Origin: Archegozetes longisetosus
Lineage: Eukaryota; Arthropoda; Arachnida; Sarcoptiformes; Trhypochthoniidae
NCBI GenBank assembly: GCA_018873245.2
Contig: JAEMBT020000005.1
Coordinates: 8,790,001-8,854,000, forward strand
Length of the DNA stretch: 64,000 nt
Direction of reading: 5' to 3'
Shown here: piece by piece, positions 39,353 through 47,737 of the stretch
Numbering within the stretch: the first letter of the stretch is position 1
Layout: each line of letters starts with the position of its first letter
Made by a program: the position numbers and the translations under genes
Notes under the pieces: generated by a model
What the model saw: only the letters and a program-made list of their open reading frames with translations
Databases searched by the model: none
What the model was told of the DNA's origin: nothing

Positions 39353-40289
39353 GCATCGCTTATGATGAAAGCTATGATTTTCTCTTGGAATACATCGAAA
39401 ACGTTATTGAAGATATGATTATTACACATAATCAGTTCAATTCATCGCGTGCTATTTACCATAGGTAAAAAGAACCAATGTTCATGAATATTATTTAAAG
39501 TCGATGTTTCTATTAGAATTCACGATCATGAACTTTCACGTGTTACTCGGTTGTTGAATATTATGAGAGTTAAAGATCTACCATTCGTTGACTTCGTATC
39601 GCTTCAAAAAGATGGATCTGCTTATAGATTATTCCCGAAAGCCTTGTTTGATCATCTCAAGTCTTTGCATATACCAGGAGATGGTGACTGTTGGTATTCA
39701 TCCGTTGCTCTCTTATTGCTTGGTGACATCAAATTCTCATCATTGATAAGATTCCGTACTCTTTACATGGCTGCAAAATACCGGAATATATTTGAACCTA
39801 TTCTCAAAACCAGACTCGAAGAAAATCGAGTCATTGGAAGTTCAACGACACCTAAAACATATGAGAACTTTGTTATCTATCGCTACCTCAAACAAATTCC
39901 GTTTTCTTGTAAAAGATAGATTTCCTAGCATTTACAGTGATGATTTCAACTGGGCTATCGATATTTCCATCTTGGCTACTGCGATAACCATTTGTCGGCC
40001 AATATATCTCTATAAAGAGTTCGAATGTAAAAAATGTGTGGACATTTCAAGTTTATATGCTTCTAGTCTCGATATTTACATACAAAATGGAACAATAAGT
40101 GGGCCTTCCATGATTTGTGTGCATGAATCACACACCGAGAACCAACCGATAAGAATATTCAGTCATTACGCTCATTTCTCAGCTGTAATAAAAATTAGCA
40201 ATTCACCATATCTTTTTAAACCTCACTATTCAAATTATAATGACTATTTAGAATTACAAAACGAAAACACTATTGAAATAGAATGTTAA
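39334..40289 (+). pseudogene. OTU-like cysteine protease ORF of the Merlin-type element, frame disrupted
   Basis: One part runs from 39334 (first ATG at 39415) through a probable short intron (donor after 39464, acceptor ctattag near 39515). It includes IPGDGDCWYSSVALLLLGD, the OTU catalytic Asp-Gly-Asp-Cys loop with Cys codon near 39689. The remainder, in another frame from about 39850-39920 to 40289, contains a conserved-looking ITICRPIYLY strand and YAHFSAVI with the catalytic His (codon 40173-40175). The frame change lies between ~39850 and 39920, so the copy is either broken by an indel, contains an unrecognised intron, or carries a sequencing error. OTU proteases remove ubiquitin; in other transposons (Phantom-type Mutator elements) an OTU domain is also encoded, with unknown role. 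Confidence 0.72.
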
Positions 40290-40676
40290 ATATGATTAAA
40301 ATTTTGATTGAAATTTATAAAATTTGGTAAATTCTATGTAAAAGGTTTATTACATTTGATTATTTTAGTAGCAATAAATTTTAAAATTTGTCTTAATGCC
40401 GTTGAACTAATTTCAAATTGATTGTTAATTTAATGATTATTTAGGAAGACATTAAGTTTGTTTCATTCCATTCGTTCTGAGTTGAAATTTGATTCGATAG
40501 ACTTATTCTGCGGGAATTTTCTAGCAATGTATAGTCAAATTTTTAGTTATTTTTTTACCGGTGTTCTGGTCATTTGCGGCGAATAAAATTTATATACTTG
40601 AACTCAGTTTGAGTTATAGATTATTTATATACAAAGCTTGTCGAAAATCTCTGGCCACGTAAAGTCTAGTTCAATC

Positions 40677-40684
40677 CATTCTTC
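40677..40684. repeat. Target-site duplication, right (CATTCTTC)
   Basis: Exact copy of the octamer at the left boundary of the Merlin-type element. Confidence 0.85.
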
Positions 40685-41240
40685 AAATGCACTTCGTTGT
40701 TTTTGTGTTAATTTGATCACAATTTGTGTGAAAGCTTTAATTGCGTTCAATTATATTGACATTTATGTTTTATAGATTTGTTCAGCAAACGTTTGGAGAC
40801 CATTAGATCTTTTACGTCAAATATATAATCATATTTACGGACTGTAGAGCCAGAGAGAGAGAGAGAGAGAGGTATGAGTTGCACAAAAAATAGTCAGTTG
40901 AATTGCATTGAAAGTCTAAGTAAATGTGTACTTTCCAAGAACAAGCGTAACATTTAAAATATTTAGAATGCAGAGATGTTTGTGGCAATTGAACACTGGA
41001 TCTTTTAAGAATAGTTGTACTCATCAATCGTATCTTATGTTATAACTAGTTGTGAGTTGTGTAATGCGACTGGATTTAAAGAACCCCGGTCAATTTTGCC
41101 CTAAGCTATTATATTGTTATGGAGATGGCAAACGAATAAGAATTTTATGTTGAAATTGTATACCCAATCGTACTATTGTTTGAGTTAGGTTAGGTTAGTA
41201 ATGTTAGTAGTATTAGTAATATTAGTAGTCATAGCAAGGT
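40685..41240. other. Intergenic, nothing recognised
   Basis: Contains a short GA run (40850-40872) and a short TTAGG-like stretch (ttaggttaggttag, about 41184) with the arthropod telomere motif, too short to be meaningful alone. Confidence 0.4.
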
Positions 41241-41251
41241 TGGTAGTGTTA

Positions 41252-41404
41252 GTGAAATTCAAAGCCGAGCAGTGCTGTTGTCCCTATTCCATTTCCACAC
41301 ACATCATCGAGGAAGTGCGCGGGAATTGGGATCTCGGACAGATGACGGCCATGTTCGAAGTACCAAAGAGCAGTCGCTGTGTTGTGATCTGCAATTGCTA
41401 TTAA
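41252..41404 (+). CDS. Possible exon or gene fragment, GC-rich, unknown
   Basis: A ~150 bp island clearly richer in G+C than its surroundings, open on the plus strand with codons such as GAG GAA GTG CGC GGG. The encoded peptide is Cys-rich at the start (AEQCCCPYS) and ends CNCY. I do not recognise it. It abuts a hairpin element, so it could be a transposed fragment of a host exon. Confidence 0.2.
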   Translation: MKFKAEQCCCPYSISTHIIEEVRGNWDLGQMTAMFEVPKSSRCVVICNCY

Positions 41405-41534
41405 TCAAACAGTCGAAATAGGTCTTTGTTTCAAATCATAAAACTAGTTTTTCTATTGTATTAGTCTAATAACCAAATTTGCATGTATTGAAACAAAGTG
41501 CTATCTCGACTGTTTGGTTAATAGCAATTGCGAA
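41391..41534. repeat. Inverted-repeat element, 144 bp
   Basis: Arms gcaattgctattaatcaaac and, inverted at the right, gcaattgctattaaccaaac are ~44 bp long and nearly identical, also sharing gtcga and ttgtttcaa blocks. Structure of a small MITE. Confidence 0.75.
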
Positions 41535-43588
41535 TCATAGTACAAATAAAACTTTACATATACAAAACTTTAACTCCTTCTAGAGCAAAACCTACTCAAT
41601 GGATTTTGTTGGGCTTTAAATTTTTCCTATACCCATAATGTTAAAAATTAATACCTTCGAAAATTCATATCTTTAAAACTATAAAATATTATAAGATAAT
41701 TTCTTTTTTGTTTAATTTGTCTTTCAATATCCTTCACTTCGATATCCAAATTGTTATGGTAAGTGGTTTAGATTGATGGCTGGACATTGGTCAGTCTAAC
41801 TCTTGAACCGATCATCACACAATTTTCAATCAAGTTTCATTGAAATCATTTTGAAAAATGCTTTCCAAAGATATACATTTTGTTATACTTCTCTCAATTT
41901 TGATTGTTCTATTTGAATAAAAATCATTGTTAATACAAGTCACGTTCACATCTTGAAGCCTTAAATACAATTTATAAGAAAAAATTTCTCATAGAAAGCA
42001 ACACAAAACATGTTCAAAGACTTTATAACTGGTTTAACAACTATTTTCAGCTTGAAAAATGTAAATAAGAATCAAAGCTTCAATTACTGCGGAGTTAAAA
42101 TGGATTCTTTATCATCTCTCATAGACTTTAAAGGTATTTCAATTCTTCATTGATTCTATTCTTAACATCTAAAGATGTTAAGTTTGATTTATTCACAATC
42201 AAATCCTTATAAATTGAACTATTTTCAGATGAATCAGCAATTTAATTACTCAACAATATATGGGAACCTATGAATGATTTGCATAGAAGATTATTAAGCG
42301 CAATGCCTAAAAAACGAAGAAGTTATTGGAGCAAAAAAGTTTATGAATTCTACTTATTATACTTTAAAAATAATTAACTAAAGTAAGTAAACATTAAAAT
42401 TACAATTTTAACATAATATTTTATTTAAATAGTAGAGGTTTAATCTCAAAAGCAGCTGATGAAGTTATTGAAGAGATAACGCTAGTGATAAAGGAACTTA
42501 TAAACCATTGAAACGTAAGTCAAAGAAAATGAATCAACAGGATATACTGAAGTTAATGAAAAACAGTATTTCAAATGGAAATAAGTATTGTTCTACGAAC
42601 AATATCAATTTCAAAGATTTAAATGAAGCTAAAGGAGTTATTCTTTCAATTAGCATTAAATTGGAATTTCATCAGAAACAAACTCTGAACGGCACTTAAA
42701 GCCGAAGAATGTCTAATCAAGATTCAAGAATTGTGTATAATTGAAAATAAGAAATAAATTTCTTATCTTAATGAATGTAACATCAATTGGGATAAATCAT
42801 ATGTGTACTTCCTTATTTCTTTATAAAATTTTGCTAAAACAATCCTAGAATAAGCAATTCAACTCTTTCTTTACACTTTGTTATGAATAACTTTAAACAG
42901 ATTAAGTTAGCAATATGATCTTCCAATGAAGAAAGAGATTATTGGAAAATTATATAATCACAAGGTTAAAGTCTAACGCCGTTAGACAATGTCCTCGATA
43001 ATGTTTTATTTAGTAATTTGAAAATAAGTTGCTTTCGTAATAATTTGAATCTTTTAAATATAAGATTATCTTATATCCTGTTTTTATTATCTAGAATATC
43101 ATGTGAATTTTTATGTTAATGATTCTTAATGAAATTCTCCACATTGAAAACATCTCTTTCAGTAAAATTAGTCAAATGACTTATTAGTGAAATTTTAATA
43201 AACAGTGAATTTCTTTTGCTATAAAATTGTCATAAGACTTTTGAGTAAAAAAATTTTAAAGATAAGAAACATTAATTTTTGATATTAATAGTTGAAAAGA
43301 ACACTATTTAGAGAGATATTGTACAATTAATACAAACATAGTAACAATTTTCTAACAAACTAGGGATATTAGTAATATACATTAATGATTAAGAATAATT
43401 CAATATCTCATAATCATCAATAACGTTTAATGTTAACGCAGGGACTTATATCGTGATAAGAGTTATAAACATGATAATATCGTACGTCAAATATTCCTGA
43501 TCCAAAACAGTTTCGGAGCTAAACATAGTTGTCATGCCTTAACCCCTCCCACAAAAAATGGTTGCTAAGCACGAATACATAAAATGTC
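41535..43588. other. Intergenic with decayed coding-like fragments
   Basis: Short open pieces near 42101-42131 (MDSLSSLIDFK, then a GT), 42260-42360 (a lysine-rich peptide containing KKRRSYWSKK) and 42508-42699 look like remnants of one or more genes, but frames are interrupted and no family is recognised. Confidence 0.3.
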
Positions 43589-43596
43589 TATAAATA
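43589..43596 (+). promoter_or_regulatory. TATA-box-like site (TATAAATA)
   Basis: A consensus TATAAATA preceded by a less AT-rich stretch and followed ~90 bp later by ATG AGT CAA, a tiny 12-codon frame. It could be a promoter for the small ORF or the GH16 gene further down; unproven. Confidence 0.25.
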
Positions 43597-43927
43597 GGGT
43601 TTGAAAATACTAGTCGTAATTTTTATGAATAAAATTAAATATTAATTGTTATTAGTTAAGTGATCTTAAATTAAGAATGAGTCAAAATAGTCAAAATAGA
43701 AACAACAAACAATAATAAATCGATTGATTATAGGATTCAAGCGTCCCCCAAAAAGTATCGCAATTTATGACAATTTTTCGATTCATATCAGTACAGTAAA
43801 ACTCCGACTATAGCGTCAAATCGCAAAACAATTAAAGAATGACTTTTTATCAATGAAATACTAATTGATGACAATTTAAAAAAATTATTAGAAATTGCGA
43901 AACGAAATCGAAGTAAACCTCTTTATT

Positions 43928-44128
43928 ATGACGACGACATCATCAATAAATAAATATGTTTTCCTGTACTCAATGGCTGTTGTGTTATTATTGAGTGACG
44001 TCAAATGTTTAGCTCCAAACCTGTTTTGGATCTGTAATATGACCTCAATCTCCCTTGCGGATATAACTCTAAGTCAACTAACGAGAATAAGTTATAAAAG
44101 GTCTAAAAATTACAATTTTGCGTTATAA
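43928..44128 (+). CDS. Small putative secreted protein, 66 aa
   Basis: ATG-initiated frame with a hydrophobic N-terminal segment (FLYSMAVVLLLSDVKC) that could be a signal peptide. It ends ~120 bp before the GH16 start. No homology recognised. It might be a spurious frame or a remnant of an upstream copy of a secreted gene. Confidence 0.25.
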   Translation: MTTTSSINKYVFLYSMAVVLLLSDVKCLAPNLFWICNMTSISLADITLSQLTRISYKRSKNYNFAL

Positions 44129-44247
44129 AATGTTGGCATTTAGTTTCGGTGAGTTCAGATTCATTCTTAAATTTATTTAACTCACATGAATGTTTGGTAT
44201 AATAAAATCTTAATAATTATCGTAACAAAATAGCGCAAAATAATAAC

Positions 44248-45156
44248 ATGAGACTAGCAACCGTTTACTCATTGGTGGCCTTTAGCATCATATTATTGGC
44301 CATCACTGGGACTGGAAACGGGGCCGACAATTTACCGTTTGTGGAAGAGTGGCAGCATCCGACATCTGATATATTCAAGATATATGCTAGTGCCAGCCAA
44401 GGAAATGTCAAATCTGCCTACGTTGACTTGGACGCCCTCGACGGTCGGTCCTTAAAATTAACATTAAACCCGAACGCCACTCGAGGCGTTAGTGGTTCTC
44501 CTTCTGCTGAAACGAAATTGCGGTACAAGTATGGGACGTATTGGGCTCGCGTTAAGACAGCCAATTGTTCAGCCCAACCGAAAGCTGGTGTTGTAACAGG
44601 TATATTTACATTTTTCAACGACGGTGCTGACCATAACGGAAACGGACTAACTGACAATAGCGAAATTGATTTCGAGTGGCTTTGTGCTAAACCAGAAGTC
44701 ATTCACCTCTCAATTTGGACCGATTATCAGGAATCGGATCCACCGAAATTCCGACAAGTTTATCGCCAAATTAATATTAAAACAGGCCGTATTTTAATGG
44801 AATGCTATCGGGAAAAATTTGGCGAGTGTCAGCAGCTGAGCAATTCAGAAAAGCAACCAACCGAAATTGCAGCCATTTCAAACTACGACTCATCTACTCG
44901 ATATTACAATTATGGGATAATTTTTGAAGCAAATCGGGTTCGTTTAATAGTTGTAACAAACGGAGTGCAACACACTCTGTGGGACTATCAAGGATCCTCT
45001 CAAAGAATTCCAGGCCAACCTATGTATTTTATGCACAACGTCTGGCACACCAATAACTGGTATCCAAATGACGACAATGGATCAGCTGTTGAGACACCTA
45101 AACATCCAGTGAATGTATACATAGACACTAGTAGCTTCTCGCCGCCCAATAACTGA
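44248..45156 (+). CDS. Secreted GH16 glycoside hydrolase (beta-glucanase-like), intronless, 302 aa
   Basis: A signal peptide of ~25 residues (hydrophobic VAFSIILLAITG) precedes one concanavalin A-like GH16 domain. The catalytic motif is SEIDFEW, the E-x-D-x-E form, with Glu139 as likely nucleophile, Asp141 assisting and Glu143 as acid/base. Other family landmarks are YGTYWARVKT, VTGIFTFFNDG and LSIWTDY. Enzymes with this motif form cleave or rearrange beta-1,3/1,4-glucans or cell-wall glucan-chitin links. The exact substrate cannot be told. The gene has no introns, whereas its neighbours have many, and is richer in G+C, consistent with horizontal acquisition from fungi or bacteria. The frame is intact and all catalytic residues are kept, so it is probably active, with a digestive or antifungal role. 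Confidence 0.9.
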   Translation: MRLATVYSLVAFSIILLAITGTGNGADNLPFVEEWQHPTSDIFKIYASASQGNVKSAYVDLDALDGRSLKLTLNPNATRGVSGSPSAETKLRYKYGTYWARVKTANCSAQPKAGVVTGIFTFFNDGADHNGNGLTDNSEIDFEWLCAKPEVIHLSIWTDYQESDPPKFRQVYRQINIKTGRILMECYREKFGECQQLSNSEKQPTEIAAISNYDSSTRYYNYGIIFEANRVRLIVVTNGVQHTLWDYQGSSQRIPGQPMYFMHNVWHTNNWYPNDDNGSAVETPKHPVNVYIDTSSFSPPNN

Positions 45157-45595
45157 AAACCAAATTTTTTAGAGGCTTTGTGTTATATTTTCTTTATATT
45201 GAATGTAATTCTGAGAAATTCCATAAAGGATTTCAAAATATTGTTTCCTGTTTTTATCAATTTTAACTGCTGTTCATTTTCTCATATAGATTATAATAAA
45301 AATCGATCGCATTTAATTAAAGTTGATATCAAAGGGCTAAAACAATACAAGGTTTAATAAATTCTACATCGCTTTAAAAAAAATTACGACAATGAATAGT
45401 CTTAAACATAAGTTTTTTAATTTTAATTCTTTTCATATATTACAGGAAGTCAATTGAAAAAAACTTATTTTCACTTTAGATTGAGACGTAAATACCCCAA
45501 TTAAACAAACAAAATAAACAAGAACAAAACAAAAATCAGAAAAATTTTCTAAGAAATCTATTGCATGCAAATATTTTTATGTGTAACGTACAAGT
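45157..45595. other. GH16 3' flank
   Basis: AT-rich sequence after the GH16 stop; AATAAA-like signals occur around 45295 but a polyadenylation site cannot be assigned. Confidence 0.35.
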
Positions 45596-46015
45596 GCGTT
45601 TTATATACGCGCGTAATTAAGGTGAAACTACTCTATTTTTTGGCACGAAGTTCACCTTAAATACGTGTGTATTTAAGCTTCATAAAGTGAGGTCAGCTCC
45701 AAAAGTCAGTTTCACTTTAAACACGCACTTTTCATGACACATAAACATTTAATTGAAACTAATTGTGATGCTTTTGTTTAATAAAACCTAACATCTAATT
45801 ATCGACCATAAAGTTAAAACAAATTCAATTAAAATCCTTATTCTTCAAAATAACAAAGTGCCTCAAAGTAACACAAAAAATTATATGTCATCTAGTGCGT
45901 ATTTAAAGCGAATTTATTAGTGTTTCACTTTAAATACGTGCGTATTTAAGACCATTTTTTGTGGTCCATAAAAAAGCTCAGTTTCACTTTAAATACGCGC
46001 GTATTTAAAGCGCAC
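45596..46015. repeat. Cluster of palindromic cacttTAAATACGCGCGTATTTAaag motifs
   Basis: At least five versions of a palindromic motif occur within ~420 bp, near 45600, 45650, 45712, 45925 and 45985. The best copy (45987-46010) is a perfect 24 bp palindrome reading ctttaaatacgc followed by its reverse complement, and several are preceded by gtttcac. Intervening sequence is not repeated, so it is a cluster of sites rather than a plain satellite. Confidence 0.75.
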
Positions 46016-46094
46016 TTATGCATTAAACAACTTTTTCTAATGTAAAGTGCAATCAAAACCCTAATCCTAAAATTTACTTGTAATTCCCTATTCC

Positions 46095-46221
46095 CAAACT
46101 GGTGTCCTGAGCACAAATCCAGTGAATCCACGTACCGTCCGACTGAACTCACAAACTATATGAGCCCACGTATAGTTCGCCTTAACCCTCATTGGATTGT
46201 GCTTATGACACCAGTTTCCTA
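46095..46221. repeat. Inverted repeat, ~30 bp arms
   Basis: Left arm aaactggtgtcctgagcaca and right arm (inverted) aaactggtgtcataagcaca, continuing to a ccaat-like block, enclose ~65 bp. Hairpin or small MITE. Confidence 0.65.
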
Positions 46222-46319
46222 TTGGACTAAGGCTAGAACTTGTCCAAAATTTGTAAAAGCCTCGAATTTTAATAAAGATCAGTCAGTTTACCCTTAGCAC
46301 GTAAAAGTGCTGTTTCAGA

Positions 46320-46640
46320 ATATTTTTCTTTTTTTAACTTTGGCTCCTTTCTAGACTAGTTGAGGTAGTGCTTATCGTCGAGCGCTCCCAACTAGTCTTC
46401 CCCCTCAAAATCTAAGGCTCGCACAGACACTGTTTCTTTTTCCACGGGCAGACGCCTAGAGAGGTTCGCGAAGGCACTCTATCGCTGACCAACTCCTGTT
46501 CACTGCTCTCGCTCCGGATCAAAGCATTGCTACCGCAAGAGCTCCGGACCTGTTAGCTGAAAAACGGAGAGTCGGCCTTTAGCGTCGCCCCGCGACAGTC
46601 ATTTTGTTCTTCGGCGACGACACAAGATATTTCTAATATA
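46320..46640. other. GC-rich island upstream of the lectin-like pseudogene
   Basis: About 300 bp of ~50 percent G+C in AT-rich surroundings, with a 10 bp perfect hairpin (agactagttg / caactagtct, 46352-46397) and a repeated gctccgga. The downstream reading frame is open into its last ~50 bp. Not recognised as rRNA or tRNA; it may be a promoter/5' UTR transplanted with the downstream gene. Confidence 0.45.
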
Positions 46641-46646
46641 GATGAA

Positions 46647-47492
46647 ATGATGGCTGCTGATACACCTTGTGGTGATTGGGAACCATATGGAGAAGAGAAG
46701 TGTTTCAAGATTTTCGATAAAGTGGGACTTCAAACTTATGAAGATGCTGAAAAAACTTGTCAACAAGATAATAGCTCGAGCTCGAGTTTGATATTAATTC
46801 GTTTCTAAGAAAAGCAAGAGTTTATATCTGATTTCTTCAAGACTAACAACATTGAAAACAATGTATGTATTGTATTAAAATATACTAGTAATAAGTGCAA
46901 ATGGTCTGATGACTCAGATTAAGTTTTTACCAATTGGGCAGAAGGAAGTCCAAAAAATAAAACAGATCATTGTGTACAACTACAATCTGATGAAACTTCA
47001 TTTAGTAAATGGTTTGATGTACTTTGTAATAAAAAGAATCTTGTAGTATATCAGAAAATGCAAACCTGGTCACTTTCTCACTTGCAAAAATTACTTTTGA
47101 ATAGAATAAGAAATCCATTCCCTACTGGTTTCATATATGTTTAACTGCCGAATGAGAAATCTCCGTCAGAGATATGGCCATGGATGACATGGAATGATGT
47201 GAGTTCTTCATATGCAGGTGTGTTTTTCAGAGTTTCAGGAGGAGAAGCTGCATCATTTGGACAAGTACAGGAGGATAATGCACCACGGCTTGCAACAGTC
47301 GAAAGTCAATTCTACAAAGATCATGGTAATGGTGATGAATTTGGAAATGTAGACTTTCTAAAAGGTACATGGGATAAATGGTTGGCTACTGAGTCGAATG
47401 ACGGCCCTAGAGTTGACATTAGGTTTTTCCTCTCAGACGGAGAAGTTCGCCCACGCAATATGGCAATTCGCGTATGGAAAAGAACCGGATAA
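46647..47492 (+). pseudogene. C-type-lectin-like gene with collar-like C-terminal domain, three in-frame TAA
   Basis: One continuous 281-codon frame, without any frameshift, is interrupted by TAA at 46806, 46920 and 47142 and ends at TAA 47490. The first half is a C-type lectin-like domain: paired Cys in CGDWEPYGEEKCF and EKTCQQ, QEFISDFF, NWAEGSPKNKTDHC and WFDVLC. The canonical last Cys appears as Tyr (VVYQK). The second half (IYV-stop-LPNEKSPSEIWPW, YAGVFFRVSGG, then MAIRVWKRTG) resembles the knob or tail-collar-like domains in some arthropod and phage fibre proteins. There are no introns. It is most simply a recent pseudogene, perhaps an intronless copy of a lectin gene. Confidence 0.75.
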
Positions 47493-47737
47493 TTTATTAA
47501 TAACTTAATTAAATAATGTCATTGAAAAAGATTTGAACTCCTATTTTATCTTTTACTTTTGTTATCTTTACTATTTTCTAATTTGTTATTTAACTTAATA
47601 GAAAATAAATATAATAAGATTAGAAAAAATGAAACACAATTTCAAATATAAAATTTTAATAAATTATTCTTCCTTAAGTATTTTTATTGTAATTGTACAG
47701 GTCTTTTCTAATATTTTAAATCAACCTATATATATTA
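47493..47737. other. Short AT-rich spacer
   Basis: Lies between the lectin-like pseudogene and the mariner insertion; its final TA is the left target duplication. Confidence 0.5.

Larger units (their letters stand above)
34958..40676 (+). mobile_element. Merlin-type DNA transposon carrying an OTU protease ORF (5719 bp)
   Basis: The left end starts GGTTGAACTAGACTTTACGT and the right end, inverted, starts GATTGAACTAGACTTTACGT. Similarity continues for about 125 bp (left 34958-35088, right 40551-40676), including ccagagattttcgaca and the gcaaatgaccagaaca / ccggtaaaaa block. An exact 8 bp target duplication flanks it. Inside are a spliced ISXO2/Merlin transposase gene and a second ORF with OTU protease motifs, both on the plus strand. 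Autonomous Merlin elements are usually compact and encode only a transposase, so the size and cargo are unusual. The exact duplication and intact transposase suggest relatively recent insertion. Confidence 0.88.

Noticed and set aside
41184..41197. TTAGG repeats (arthropod telomere motif), also the CCTAA-like stretch near 51.22 kb
   Set aside because: Fewer than three units each, compatible with chance.
43796..43824. cagtaaaactccgactatag, like a pogo-type element end
   Set aside because: No inverted partner found nearby.
44418..44702. 94-codon minus-strand frame
   Set aside because: Antisense shadow of the GH16 gene, which has all family motifs on the plus strand.
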